Shown here: piece by piece, positions 47,351 to 61,007 of the stretch
How the letters are laid out: each line of letters begins with the position of its first letter
Position numbering within the stretch: the stretch's first letter is position 1
Source: Membranipora membranacea
Lineage: Eukaryota > Bryozoa > Gymnolaemata > Cheilostomatida > Membraniporidae
NCBI GenBank assembly: GCA_914767715.1
Contig: OU612071.1
Location: forward strand, 7,051,493-7,115,492
Direction: 5' to 3'
DNA: 64,000 bases
The notes under the pieces: generated by a model
Told to the model about the DNA's origin: nothing
Database searches by the model: none
The model's input: the letters and a program-made list of their open reading frames with translations, nothing else
Made by a program: the position numbers and the translations under genes

Positions 47351-50166
47351 CTTACATTTTATACCGCTAATATATTACCTTTTCCAACATCTACTTTTTT
47401 GTTTTTGCTTACCCCAAACAACAAAAAAGTAGTTTCCATGTGACAAGGTTACCAAAATATAGCTTGTTGTTTCACTATGGCAACACACAAGCCATATTGT
47501 TGACATTTAAAGCATCATATTCTACAAAATTACCAAGCTATCCACAAAATTTCATTGCCAAGAGCCAATTTTAAAAATGACATCATGTGTGTTATGTAAG
47601 TGCAGTCATGGATCAAAACTCTGACCCGGCGTGCTAATAGACTCTGAATTAGTTTTGTGATATTCACAAAAATTCTCAGGAAAGGTGAATAGTGGTTTCC
47701 TAGACCAAGTCTGGTCAAATTGCCTGCGTTCAGAGTTGCTCCCCTTCAATGGTTATACCCATGGCCTTCTTTCCTGCGGCGTGACCTGTGGAAGGCGAGC
47801 AACTAGCCTGCTGACTAACTGGATTGAACTTGTTCCAGGCCTACCCAGCTTACCATGCCTGTCTGATATGTCATGGATGGAAGACTCCCAGCAGTGTTAC
47901 CGCAAGAAGCAGAGAACTCATATTAGAATCAAAAGAGTTGCGATTTGCATGAACAAAGATTGAAAATTGAGCATTGAAAATATTGACCTTTCCAATTTTG
48001 AGGCTTGAATTTCAATGGTACTCTCATGGGCAGAACACGAACCCATGTAATTTTACAGTGTTTATAGAATACTTTCCATGCAGCATTCTTCTGTGTGTCA
48101 CTCTTTTGGAAACACTTTATACTTTTGTGGCGGTTACTCTAAGGTTGACTTGATAAGCCTTGTTGGTGGTCAAAATAATATAAGTTTTCCTTTTTTAGTT
48201 TCCCTCAATAATGTTGATATTGACAGGGTGAAAACAGAATACCTTAAGTGACGAGAGTTTTCTCCCTATATGTGAGAGGAGATAACTTGTAACTGAAGAA
48301 AATCATGGAGCAAAATCAGACATATATAATAAGGCTGACAGCTACTGCCTGGGAAAAATGATATTTGAGTGCTAGATAAACCATTAAACAACTGTCATAC
48401 AATGATTTAGGGTGTTGCATTTTACTTTGGAGTTGCCCAGTCAATGGCAATGAAGTGAAACACATTTTTAAAAAAAGCATCGAAGGTTTGAAATTTTGGC
48501 ATGAATGACAAGATTAGCTTAGTAACAAAAATATACACTGTAGCCAGCGAAAAACATCAATTGCACCGATAATCTGTACAGTGTAAGGTAACTTGTCCGT
48601 CGGCTGTTTCTATAGTACTATGTGGTGAAGTGATCCGAAGGCTTTCTGAGCTGAAGTTCGAGCCTGCGTTCGGATTTGCCCTGTCCTCGGTTGTGTACCC
48701 TTGATACTCTAATGTAAGCTCTGCATCAGTGTAGCTGCAGGCCTAACGATATGCAGCTAGCTTGAATCAACAAAGACAAAGGCTATTAAGCTTTCAGCTA
48801 TCCTTTGAATGTGACTGTATTGTTCCTCTATTTTTCTCCACAATGACTATACTCCATCAAGAGTTAACCAGGGGAAGGCAATTTCCAATTTATTCATGAT
48901 CTGTATTACTCACCCTTGTAACATCTATTATTTGTCAATCTTGAATAATCTCGGCATTGAATAAGTGTGATGACAATGATTGATGGTCAAAATTAAACTA
49001 AGCAATGTCAAGATTAAAATTATTTTCCTATGTAATTGAGAATTTCTGCATTTCTGAATTTCTCCATTGTTGATCATAGTCCCAAAAAAAGCTTGCAGGT
49101 AAAAAGTCAAACGAATTATTTTACCAAAATGAGAGCAGATAACTCAAAATTACTACAGCCCATTGTTTTCTCTATGGGTTTGAATCCACAGTAAAAGTAT
49201 ATAAGAGTGGTTCAATAATGGGAGTGGCAGTTAGGCAAGTTGGGGGAGTCTATTTTACACACCCATGCAGAAAACTTCATTCAGTCAAATGAATTTAAGC
49301 TTAATATATACCACTTTCCCATCCCCCTATCAATCCTTGATGGAGTATAATTATTGTCAATTGCATGTGGCACATCCTTGCTATCAGGTGTGGCAGCTCA
49401 CCATTTATATGTAATAGAATGGTTTTCCCCCAATTTATAACTGTAACCAAGTGTATGTTAAAGGGCCAATGAGGAAAATTTTTATTTTGTATCATAACTT
49501 TGTTACGTAATTACCTTTTATTGCATCGCTGGATCGCTTTTTGCAGTTTATTCCCATGTATTTCTTGTCATTCAAACCAGTTTTGTCCCTATTTCTAACA
49601 AACTGCTACGTTCTTGTTTTCAGTTTTCCAACTGTGAATAAATCTGTCACAACCAATATCTCATTCCAAATTACTTCCCCGTGGCTGCAGCTAAAATCAG
49701 CGATGAATAACTTTTTCCTTTATTTTGAATCTAATGAGATAGGCATATTTTTGATCTGTTGTATGAGGGTAGAGGTTACATGTTGAAATTCAAATGACAC
49801 TGCATTCAAACAAATCATCAATCCAATTCAGTGTATCAGCTGGCAGCAATACCGCTATATGGACAATTTTAAAAGGCTTGAACAAAACAAATAGACTCAA
49901 TTTGTTTTTTTGTCTTTATCATTAGTCGATGGCATAATATGCATAGCTACATTATTCAGCTACTTTGGTTATATGTAAATATATCAGAAAGTTAACTGCT
50001 CTCAGAAATTTATTATGTTTATTTCATTGAATTCCATATCTGGAATAGCATCATTAGCTTTCTTTTGCAATACAAAGGGCTTGCAAAAATAGCCAGTCCC
50101 TAGTAGCAATCTAGAAATGCCCAAATCATCGACACTGTAGGGCATACTGACTCTCGTGATCTGACT
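47351..50166. other. Intergenic, no supported gene
   Basis: It begins with the continuation of the old repeat unit split by the Polinton. Near 48620-48690 there is a weak tRNA-like pair of boxes (gtggtgaagtg and gttcgagcc), possibly a SINE relic. The ORFs lack coding features. Confidence 0.4.
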
Positions 50167-50870
50167 GGGCATGTAGATCACTGATAAACTAGGCTATCAT
50201 TACCACAAAGAAGTTGTCGTAAGGCTAAGTATGCATCATGCGTGACTTTAATTTGCGCATGTGCAAGAACAATGAGTTTAGTCTGGGTTCGGATTGCAAT
50301 TTTGGTCTGGGGAAATGGGATGTCCCCTGAATAAACTACTAATCAAATTTAGCTAATAGTGACAGTAGAAGATAACTCTGTGTAACAATTCCGCACGCAT
50401 TTGGGAGTGTGCCACCAGAGCAGGTAGCCAATCAGATGGCTTCGGAATTCCGAGCCTCAATTTTGCAGAGATCAGCTCATGCCCAGAGCTGAGCATGCGC
50501 AGAATGACTGTAGGCATACTGGGCATGTAGATCACTGATAAACTAGGATATCATTACCACAAAGCAGGTGTCGTAAGGCTAAATATGCATCATGCGTGAC
50601 TTGAATTTGCGCATGTGCAAGAGCAATGAGTTTAGTTTGGGTTCTGAGTGCAACTTTGGAAAAGGGAAATGGGATATCCCCTGTATAAACTGTCAATCAA
50701 ACTCAGCTAATAATGACAAGAGAGGATAACTATTAATAACAAATCCGCACGCTTTGGGGAGTATATCACCAGAGCAGGTAGCCAATCAGATGGCTTCGGA
50801 ATTCCGAGGCTCCATTTTGCAGGGATCAGCTCATGCCCAGAGCTGAGCATGCGCAGAATGGACTGTAGGA
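50167..50870. repeat. Tandem duplication, two copies of a 354-bp unit
   Basis: Copies start at 50167 and 50521 with gggcatgtagatcactgata, and both end near ctgagcatgcgcagaatg. Each contains agcaggtagccaatcagatg. Divergence is roughly 10%. The small minus-strand ORFs in each copy are not supported as genes. Confidence 0.93.
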
Positions 50871-51593
50871 GTATAATTACTGTTTGCAATTTTGTAAATA
50901 AGAAAATTTCTCAGGCTAATTATTCATGCTACTAGGGACAGCCAATCAGATAACAGTCAGATGGGTATCTGTGTTTAGTGTCCTAACTGTATAACGCTAT
51001 GATACTATTTCCATTCTATGAGAAGAATTTAATTCAGTTGTTTATTTATATTAAAAACTATAAATAGATTGAATTATTCAAAGCTAGCAAGAGAATAAAA
51101 CATTGATAAAGAGACAGAATAATGCATTGAAAAATCAACAATATTAAAATTCATAGACATATCATTTCTTGTAACTACAACTGCAAGAATTTAATAAAGT
51201 AACATTATCTTTTCATAATATGTGATAAAAATGTAAGCCCAGCTTTTGTGTATGCTCAGCTATTGTGTGTGCAAACCTATACTTCATGCACAACTATTTT
51301 GCATATGCAGATATCGTGTTTGTCATTGCAGGACCCTAGCCTGATAGTTGAACGCAAAATTATTCAATTGTTATTGGACATTTTACATTGTAATGACCAT
51401 TTATACCACAGTGGAACTTACACGGGTAACGACAACAGCAATGATAAGACTTTGATTATTTTCTACAATTAGAGCCCAGCAAAACAATGAGAGCCTCAAT
51501 ACTAGAGAGAATAGAAACAAAAGCAAACTATTACCTTCAAATTTGAAGCCTTCAAATTGCTATTAACTTTATGCTAATCGGAAAACAAGTAAC
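50871..51593. other. Intergenic; nothing supported
   Basis: AT-rich DNA downstream of the nucleotidyltransferase pseudogene. Confidence 0.4.
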
Positions 51594-54500
51594 CTAGTCC
51601 AAGTCATCATCAGTGACTTTGGAACTGCTTCCATAACCTGATGTGAGCCATTCCACAATGAACATAGTATTACGTATCTGATTAATTTGTGATGAGTTCA
51701 ACTTACTCACTTGAATCACAAAATTCTCTTCATTTTCAGGTTTTAATGTCTTGATCCATTCCATAATCTCATGCAGTGTGGCGACTGTTGGACTTTGGTC
51801 ACCATACAACCTGTTAACGATATCACTACTCTCATTCAAAAGCTTTCGCACATCTGTATGTCTACATTCTAGATTCATGCAAAGAGCCCTGCACATATAG
51901 AGGGCAACCGTCTGTGAGAGAACTGCTCCCTTTCCATATTTGTTTTCAAAGATAGACTTTGCATGGTCAATGTAAGCATATGCAAGATCAAATTTTTCGA
52001 TTGATCCATACCAGACTCCGAGTGACAGCAATGTGAGCCAGGTGACTACGGAAGATGAATCAACACTATCTAATCTTGCTTTCCATCCTGCTTTCATAAA
52101 TTTCTCTAGCTGTGATTCCCCAGGCTGGCTCAATTGACTGACAGTGGCTGATGAGTTATCAGAAGGCAGATTACTAGGTCTTCTAGAGGAAGTGTTTTGT
52201 GAGAGAACTTGGGCAAAAAGCTCACCAATAACATCACCATTCCACATGATGCAGTGTGTTATGGCGTCAACCTTTTCTTCATAACTACAGTAAGATGCCG
52301 ACGCTCTTATCCCAGATTCAACTAGAGCCTGACACACCTTGCCATATTTCCCATTGTCGTATGTGCGTCTGGCTAAGCTAATAAATAATGCAATGCCGCG
52401 AACAATGTTATACAAGGCTGATATTTCAGGAATTGGAGGAGAATTGGATATAGAAAGCTTACGCTCAAATGCCGCATAATCTATCCCCAGCATACCCCAT
52501 ATTTCATCACCACTCCCATCAAGCACAGAATTGTTGTCTCGGGATTCATTCACAAGATATTTAAGTCCGCTTAGGCTATCATGTGGATCTTCAAACACAT
52601 TGTGTAACTTCACCCCCTTCAGTGCTTGACTGACACTCTTTTCCTCTAAGTTCAAATATAATACAGCATACTGCTGATGTCCAGCCTTCAGAAGAAGGTC
52701 ACTAACAATTGAACGCGCTTCGGTGTCGAGCTCATAGCCAGAATCACTAAGAGCCTTACGAAAAGCAGGAGGGGAACAAATCGTATCAAAACCAAACTTG
52801 GACTTGAGACATTCCAATGCCTTTGCAAACCATCCACAGTAGAACCTAGTTTTCACACCACACCACCAGTTTGACTTGATCTCATCAAGTCGCTACACAT
52901 TGCAGATGCTTGCAGAGTTTGTCGTCTGGATAACTTCTTTCAGAGGAGTCATGCGTTCACACATTCTGAAAAGGAGACCTTCTGGCATTTGCCACCTAGA
53001 AGACTCTCTGTTCTGAGTGTCAACAGGCACTTTCAGAGTTTGAAGTAAAGACACACGATCATCATGAGAGTCATGATACAGATATGTAGAGAGGCGGACA
53101 TAGCATGCACATGCCAACAGAAACAAGATTGTATCCCTAATGCACTGTGATATGTACTTCTTCTCATGCAACCGATCAATCGTCTTCCAGACCGAATATC
53201 CAATATAACCACGGACTATCGAGAGATCATACACCAGAATAGAAGGAAATCTATAAAGATCCTTTTTGACATTGAGCGTGAAATTCATTTTGTCCATCAA
53301 CTTGACATCAGGCTTGAAATTAAACTTCTCCATGTCAGCTACCAACATTTTCATGTTCATTTTCTTCTGTTTTTCATTTGGTTCTATGGCGGCCAACACA
53401 TCCTTAACTTTAGTAATATGTTTCAGTCTTGTTGATTTTGAGGGGCCTTGTAGGTGTAAACCTCTTTCATATATGCTAGCATCGCTGTAAAGTCACCCAT
53501 CAACGCCTCAGCCTCGTTAGGATCAAGAAAAACAAACTTGTATCGCTGGGCGATTTCCTCTGGGGTAGCAATGAAGTGATTCCTTGTCAATATACTGCCA
53601 TTCCCTGTGGGGATATTACCAGACGGCTGCTCATCGACCCTCGTTTTAGGAATGCCGTTGCCTGTTGGTATATTACCAGCTTGCGGGGCGAGGCCATCAA
53701 TCTTCAACCCATTTTGAGACTTATCTTCAAACCACGGCATGAGCTCATCAACGGCCATGTAAGATAATTTGGTCTCCCTAAAGTTCCCTATGATGAAGTA
53801 TGTGATTATTGCTAGCTTTTCAAAGTACAACACTGATTCTTCAGTTTTACAACAAAAACATGTACTCAAGATCTGAATAGGGTGTAGCTTCTCCTCTAGC
53901 CATAGAACCAATAGCCACCACACTAAATGAACAAGGGGGCTGCTGCTTCATAATCGTAACACAATGATTCATGATCTGCTCAAGCATGGCTAACATTTTA
54001 TCAGTACAGCTTATGGATGCATATTTGACACAGTGTATAAAATCATTGGTTGGATCCAGCTCTCTGACAGAAAGGTTTTCTGTTGGGAACATGCTTGCAA
54101 TGTCTGTTGCTTTTTTCAGATCTTCTCTAGTTTCATCTCTGACCTTCTGTAGTTGTAGCTTCTTTTTATCAACAAGCTTCTTAGTGTCGCTCTGTGATTT
54201 ATCGACAGAATCTCCCCAGAATGATGCTTGTACCTGGTTCACTTTGTCATGCCATCTCTGCTCGACCGGCTCATCCCGTGCTCCAACTGAGTTAAACAAG
54301 CTGTGAGCCTGAAATAGTAAGAGTTAAGTTGGTCATTGCGTGCTCTTACCTATCCAAAAACAGATAGCTGCCTCATGTCTAAGAGCTAAGCCAATCCAGA
54401 TCACAAGGGTTGTCAATAAACTACCTTTTCAGCTAATCAAGTTCTTACAATGTTGTGTTTGGCTATAAAGTTGTTTATTGAAATTTAGCATTACAACAAC

Positions 54501-55286
54501 TGTGTGGCAGCCTGACTTGCGGTTGGCATGATGACAATACGAGAGGCACATATAATGCAAAGATTATGAAATGCAGTGACATGGTGACAACTCTAACTCC
54601 TGGAGGAGATTGAAACCATTTTGATGTTTGCCATTTTCATTAAAGTAATCATGCTGACTCTTTAATTTAAGATTGAATATTTACCTTGATAATAATTTAT
54701 TTTTACAAATATAAAATTATCAGCATTTGGTAGTTTATAATGTAATTGAAGCATATATTCAGGTTCAATTAGGTTATATCTTACCTTACCTATACCTTAT
54801 AATGGTTAAAAGTAATTGCAGGGTTTTATCACTCACCTCATCCCGAAAAATGGGTGGCCAGATAGAAGTGCCTTAGGGGCTAGGCCGTAATGTCTGCGCC
54901 AATTTTTGTTCTCAGTTTGTAGGCAGGTTGGAGCCCACCTGGGGGTCCAACAATCTCTAGTAGCCAGTGGACTGCAGGGGGATTTGAACCAGCAACCTCC
55001 ACACTTTCGCGCTGAAGACCGGCGCTCTAACCAACTAAGCCACCTCCTACTCCTTGTTATTATAGCAAGGGTATAATTGTGGCATCATATTCTCAGTGAT
55101 GAGGATATTAATTATTCTCACCTTGAGACAGTCTCTCCAGTCTGCTTTGTCACCATCATTCTGATATTTCTTGAGGTATTTCTCAGCTAGAGCAGCAAGG
55201 TGTGGTATCTGTGCCTTTAGATTGTATTTCCCATGCTTCTCATAATCTCTTTTAAACTGCTCCAGATTAAATTCATTTGACGCCAT
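51594..55286 (-). pseudogene. Nucleotidyltransferase (DUF294-like) with TPR-type C-terminal region, disrupted
   Basis: Exon 1 (55286-55122) starts MASNEFNLEQF. Exon 2 runs from 54308 to the final stop at 51594. The nucleotidyltransferase signature is GSMARGEATPYSDLEY (about 53870-53920), with a following GLKIDGLAPQAGNIPTGNG segment that I know from this cnidarian/sponge family. The C-terminal half is helical repeats (AYAYIDHAKSIFENKYG and similar), like TPRs. Three lesions are visible: a one-base frame change at about 53848, a second one restoring the frame at about 53445, and an in-frame TAG at 52893-52895. Everything else is well preserved, so it is a young pseudogene or carries sequence errors. 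A leader exon may exist at about 57187-57240 (donor cacag|gtaag). Confidence 0.75.
54855..55054 (-). mobile_element. tRNA-derived SINE inside intron 1 of the nucleotidyltransferase gene
   Basis: On the minus strand it starts gtaggaggtggcttagttgg (A box) and has ggttcaaatcc (B box, 54980-54990), followed by an unrelated body. The head resembles the pieces inside the foldback element at 26487 and 26843, so one SINE family is present in several places. The T-arm and A-box spacing is tRNA-like, but the body continues well past a tRNA length. Confidence 0.75.
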
Positions 55287-55384
55287 TGCTGCAAAAAAAA
55301 GAGGCAACAAAACACTTAGGGATGTTCAAACCAAGCATCTGTGCAGATCTGAATCAGACTGAAACATAGTGTCAGTACCTTATA

Positions 55385-55770
55385 AAGCTCTGCCTACACA
55401 CACCATATTTTCCATAGGATTGAGAAACTTTGAGTACGGCTACATCATGGTAAGAGTGCTACACAGGCCTATTAATAGCTAGGCCTATTCCTTCCAATAA
55501 AAATAAAATTTCGGTCTTGTTTGCCTTTCTATTGTTCAATTTGAATGAATTAAACTAATCATTATTTAATATTTTAATTAAGCCACACCTCTTTCATAAA
55601 TAATTAAGGAATAGGTCAAGCTTTGCTGGCCGTCCTACAGATAGAGTTTGCAAGTTTATAGCCCAACTGGGGCATCTGGCACAGCTAACCTAGCTATTCT
55701 ATGCATCTGGCTGTACTGAAAGTGCCTCAATCGTATGGAAAATATGGAGTGTGTAGCCACAGCTTAACGG
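55385..55770. mobile_element. MITE-like element with ~70-bp inverted ends
   Basis: The left end (about 55385-55455) and right end (about 55690-55770) are inverted copies sharing ccatattttccata and ggctacaca/tgcctacaca. Interior AT-rich, no ORF. Confidence 0.6.
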
Positions 55771-57914
55771 GTTACTGGCCCTTAGACAAACAAGAGAGTA
55801 GCTTAAGGTTTACTAATCTTCTCAGAGAGTGTGTGTAAATCTAATTGCTAAATTGAACATCCCAAATATTCAATAATATACCTTTGATATAAATATAATA
55901 TTATGTAATAGAAATAAAAATATATTTGGTAATCTTTTTTATCAGGCTACAACAGACAGAGAAAATCACTAATATATCTGAAAACTGTCCAGGTTTTATT
56001 GAAACGTTGATAAAGGGATGGGCCATACTAGTTGTTTTCTTAGAATTAACATCAACATTGTGGAAAAGCAATCAACCACAAGATGATATTGATCATTTAA
56101 TATGGTGGTTATTACTGCAACCACAGCAACTTGTAAGACAGTCGGTGACATCCCGTTAATATTGAAGTAAACCTATTTTGATCAATATAAAATGTTATAG
56201 TGAATTTATAGGTGGCTTGGCAGTTGCCAATTGTAGGTATTAATTACCTCATCTGTCATCATATTATTTTCTCATCTTATTAATGATTTCATGATAACAA
56301 CATTTCAATCAATTTTATTCATTTAACAGTCACAGGCTTATTTCATAGTATATGTTTCTATTTTAACATTTTATCACATGACAACGCAAAGAAATCACTG
56401 TTCCTAAACAATTTTAAATGCTTCATAAATAAATTTTTTTATTATTATTTTGATCATTATTGTAGAATTACTTACCTAGATATTTTATAAACTATGTCAT
56501 TTAAGTGCTCCTCACATCACTTCGCCAATACAGGTACTACAATAAGATGTCAGAAACAATAGTCAGACACAGACACAGACACACAAGAGTAGCCTGATTT
56601 CTGACCGGCAAGGGTGCAGGCTTGACAAGCTTTATACGATGGGTTAGTGTGGGGGGGGGCAAAGATTGTCAACTCTTGCGCGAGAGCTATCGATAAAGGT
56701 AGTATTGTTTCCTTTTGAAATCGGGTAGCTAGCTCTCTGATAACACAAATCAATTTAGATAATCACAAATATATCGGAATTTCTATCTCCCGATCAAATT
56801 TTTCTCAGGATTTAACAAAGTTTTCTAGGATTTCAAGAGGGGACAACTACTTTTGACGTTAGCTCGCACACCATGCTGTAACCAAACACACGGAGCAAAG
56901 CTTGTCAACACAGGATAGGGTATAGGGTCCGACATGGGTACTATGAGTCCATGCACCTGTACCGAAGAAAGGCTAACTATCATCGCATCAAAGCTGGTGA
57001 TAATGAGTGTGCAGAACTGACATCATGGCAGTAAAGCGAAGGAGTTTTCCTTACTTTTTGGCCAATACAGATTAACCCTACCTCAATTAGTATGAATCTG
57101 GCATTACGTAAATCAATTGCAGAAATTCAAAACCTGACACTCATAAGGGACTAACACTTGTTCACAAAACACAAAGTCAAACTTACCTGTGTAGATGATG
57201 AAGCTGGTCACAGAGTGGCTCAAATTGTTCCAGTCCGCAAGCTAGAAATTCCTTTGCTTCAGTCCTACTGTAGTTATAAGCAATAGGCGGTTTCCCTGAG
57301 ATCTGCCTACTGTACGGTCAACTGGGTCTTGAACATCAAACTCAGCCAAATCTCAGTGTCATATAATCTTACAAGGAAATAAGTAAGCCGTTCAATTGCT
57401 TGACAGAGCTTAGCACTGTATAATGTAGGCCTAACACACAGCGCTTCTAAATATAAAGAAGCAGATATTTAGCATTCCAAGGAATTAATGATATGTCATG
57501 ATATGATATGTTCATTCACAGTAGAGCTGGGCAGCGTATGAAAATAGATCTCAATATTTTCCTGATATTGCATTTCTTCCAGTGCAGTCCATGCAGGCAC
57601 TCTCAAGATTATGTGACGTGACGTCCTCAGTTTCCTTATTCTTCTATCACAACTACAGGATCCTTATATAACTTCGTGCTATGATTTGGCTGTCTTCAAG
57701 GATCTCAAGTACCCGACTGAAAATAAGCTCTTAATCTGAAATCTGAGCAGTGCGCAGCCCGTGAATAGTTGTTATTGTATTGAAATTATTACAAAACTGT
57801 TGTTATGCCAATTCTCAATTATGAGTCATGTCCGCATGGCCTGTTAAAATCATGTGAGTGAACTTTCATGCGGTCACATGATGATTTCAAGGCATGTGAT
57901 TGCTTATTACCATA
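55771..57914. other. Intergenic/upstream of the nucleotidyltransferase pseudogene
   Basis: No supported gene. The sequence at 56640-56870 weakly resembles 58240-58520 (a G-run followed by ttgtcaactcttgcg-like text), perhaps a further dispersed repeat. Confidence 0.35.
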
Positions 57915-58147
57915 ACATTCATAGTATTAGTTAGATAAGACAATATGACTAGGCCTAGAATTGTTCGTCCCTCTCATGTTCCTTTGTCATGATACAATCA
58001 ATAGAGTATGCCCTTCCATTCCATTATTGTTTACCGTTAAATATAATTGTATTTTGTTAACCTGTGGGTCCATTCCCTTTTTAATTAGCCAATTTAACAG
58101 TCCAAAATTTGAAATTGTCATTATCAAACTAATGAAATTTATGTAGG
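57915..58147 (+). repeat. Dispersed repeat, copy 2 (see 11450-11690)
   Basis: Collinear direct match to 11450-11690 over about 235 bp. No coding capacity. Confidence 0.75.
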
Positions 58148-59287
58148 CAGTTTAATGTTATGAAGCTTCCACGGATTACATAAGTCAAATGATGAAATAC
58201 TCACACCTTGCCTGTCTTGAAATGCTTTGTTCGGTGGAGGTTGGGGGGGGGACAAAGCTCATCACACCTTGCGAGCAAGATATCGAGAAAAGGATTGTCT
58301 TCTCTTGAGATTGTATAAAACTCTATTCAAACCTGGGTTAAACTGAATTGTAAAACGGTAATCCCGATGTATGAGATATAAGGGTTGTCTCCCGGTAAGA
58401 CAACTCCACTTATCCTTTACAAATGGATTAGCGTGTCAACAGGGAGGGTCTTGGGGTGTCAGGGAGTTACCTACCTGATCTGAAGAGGGAAAAATCCTAT
58501 TCTTAATAGGTCGCTCGCAAGAGTTGACAAGCTTTCCCATTCACGCACAATCTTGCATGCCACTAAGGCTGTCAGCTTATTCAAAGTTCATTCTTCCAAA
58601 TTCTATTTTTCCATGTTGATAGTTTTTCTGTCAATCTACTATTGGTGTATTTTTTTCTTAAGGGCTAATTTTGTAAAGCATTGTTTGAGAATGCAAATTA
58701 TGCCAATCAAGCATCAAAAAAAAAAAAACAAAGCTTAATAAGACAGGCTAACTCCTTTCATGAGTAAAGGGGCAAAGTTTCATTGCTGTTTATTTAAAAC
58801 AAACCTTTTTGTGAGTTGTGCGAGCGAGATTGCGAAGGCTGCACAAAGTACATGCTCTTCCAGTATACAATAACCTAAGCTTTGACTCACATAAAATGGT
58901 ATAATGTATATATCATATAATATAATATGATATAATATAATATAAACCCAGCTGTTTCATCCACTATGTGATACCAGGGTACCATCTGATAGGATTGAGC
59001 TGTTAACATACTGCATATATATACATACTTTTATTGTCAGCATCAAATCATTATTACAAAAGTTATTACAGATATATTTATATTAGGACTTAGTTTGATT
59101 AAGTGACAGCAGGGACCCGGCCCAGTGGGATTGAGCCAGCATAGATGGCACTCATCAAGTGTCTTCAATAATATAACATAAATGTCAGCTGTTATGCATA
59201 GCCGATGATAACTTTGTTAGTGTTCTCGGTTGAGGTCTCATGGCATAAATTAGTAGAGAGTATGAGATCAAGGGAAACAGTTGCTAT

Positions 59288-59378
59288 AATAAATAAATAT
59301 ATAAATAAATATACGGATAAATATATGAATAAATATATAATTAAATATATAAATAAATATACAAATAAATAAATAATA
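59288..59378. repeat. AT-rich minisatellite (aaataaatatat-like units)
   Basis: About seven imperfect 12-bp units. Confidence 0.9.
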
Positions 59379-60533
59379 TTGCCATGCCACAGTATGAGAC
59401 GTCAGTAAATGATTTTTGGAGTTGTGCCCCTTCATTCCGGGAAGGGACAACTCATCCGGTCTAACAACAATGTCACGTACAAATTATTTAAACATGGTAT
59501 CTTAAAATATAATGGGCCTTTGCCATCAAGATTGTGAAGTAGAAAGGCGAGTAAATTAGTACAGGGAAGATAGATATTGTTAATCTATAATCGGGACAAT
59601 GCAAGGGCGCTTTTAACATGAAATACCTTTGACTGTCAATTTAACCAAGAAATGCAAGTTTTAAAGGCATCCCCCCCACACAGGGTCTGCCTGTAGAGTA
59701 CATAACAGATTAGGGTAATATATGAATATGATCCAGGCAAAAAAATTTGGCAAATAATTAAATGAGTTGAATCCACTGATATATTCATGGATAAGGGAAA
59801 AATATCTGGCCCTGAAAAATCTTACGGCAATTTATGTTTGAACGGTGGAAAAAATTTCTCATCTTTTATTGGTCAAAAAATTAAGTAATGCTACAGCAGA
59901 CCCCTTTCAACATTAATCAAGTATCTTACCTGAGTTTTTGAAACTTGTTACTGGGATGCAACTCACTGCAGAGCAGTAAAGCTGCTTCAATCCACCCTTA
60001 GTCTATAAGAAGATCGGGATAATCTTAGTACATGCAGTCAGACAGTGCTCAGAAAAATTCGGAGGTACATAAACAACACACACTTTTTGTTGCCAATATC
60101 TCTCATATAAGAAATTATGTTGTCAGGAAGTGCAAATGGAAATGGTTTACATTTATACTGCGCTGCCAAATCGCAGCGCCTGCCAGCGCTGGAATCCAAC
60201 AAAGATCACTACCTGCTCAAATTGTTGAAACGCAACAACGAGCCAATGAATATATTTCTAGAAATGTTGTACTATCTAGAAAGACTCTAGGCAAAATAAT
60301 GTATTGATTATTAGTATTATCAATATGATATAATTAAAATGTTGACATAAAGCCTTGTGGGTATCAAAAGATTCAGTTTATATCGAAGGTGAATAATGAG
60401 ATAAAACTTAGAGCAATTGTCTCGTCTGAGGAAGTATGCAATATCATGTCATACAACGAGGAGGCAATGGTATCTAGGAGGCAATGACTAGGAGCACAGC
60501 CTTCCCCTCCCCCTACAAAGTTATTCATCATTG

Positions 60534-60580
60534 TCAGGGGTGTATAGAACGGACTCAGGGGTGTATAGAACGGACTCAGG
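60534..60580. repeat. 21-bp tandem repeat
   Basis: tcaggggtgtatagaacggac occurs twice exactly, with a partial third unit. Confidence 0.95.
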
Positions 60581-61007
60581 GGTACTATACCTACAGATAT
60601 TTGTACTGTAAAGAAAATTTCTGAAAATAAGAATATGACTTATTGTAATTTTTTATAAATAAATATGGTAAATCGACGTGAATGCTAGCTTAAATATGTA
60701 TGCAGTGGTGTGAACCAAAATTAAGTCATTTTAAACAAAGGTGGAGATCGAGATAAAATATAATGCTGCAGCGTAATTGAAGCAGGGGGAGAGGGGCTCC
60801 AGAAAACACAAACTGGTAGCACAACCCCCCTTCCCCTTCCTAAAAACACCAAACTTTTTAGTTGATATCATCAAATTAAATCATAATAAACAGTAATAAA
60901 CGGTATAGATAACTAGCACACTCACACTTAACCAGCATCTGTGACCCATTTTCATTTTCTTGTTATCTGCTTATATAATTTAACAAACTGATTGTTTAGA
61001 CTTATTT

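Larger units (their letters stand above)
58148..61007. other. Intergenic, simple repeats only
   Basis: Contains an AT-rich 12-mer minisatellite (59288-59378) and a 21-bp tandem repeat (60534-60580). The ORFs have no coding signs. No gene supported. Confidence 0.45.

Noticed and set aside
47685-47963. A 92-codon ORF with many Cys just right of the Polinton
   Set aside because: No recognisable domain; probably repeat-derived sequence.
50353-50889. Two similar 60-codon minus-strand ORFs as a gene pair
   Set aside because: They are similar only because the DNA is a 354-bp tandem duplication; no other coding sign.
54855-55054. A tRNA gene on the minus strand
   Set aside because: Same reasoning: a tRNA-like head followed by a long unrelated body, and related heads recur at 26487 and 26843.
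56550-56753. A 67-codon minus-strand ORF with several Cys
   Set aside because: It overlaps a G-run and a probable dispersed repeat; no family resemblance.
60032-60307. A 91-codon plus-strand ORF
   Set aside because: Composition is plausible but there is no motif, exon context or repeat copy to support it.
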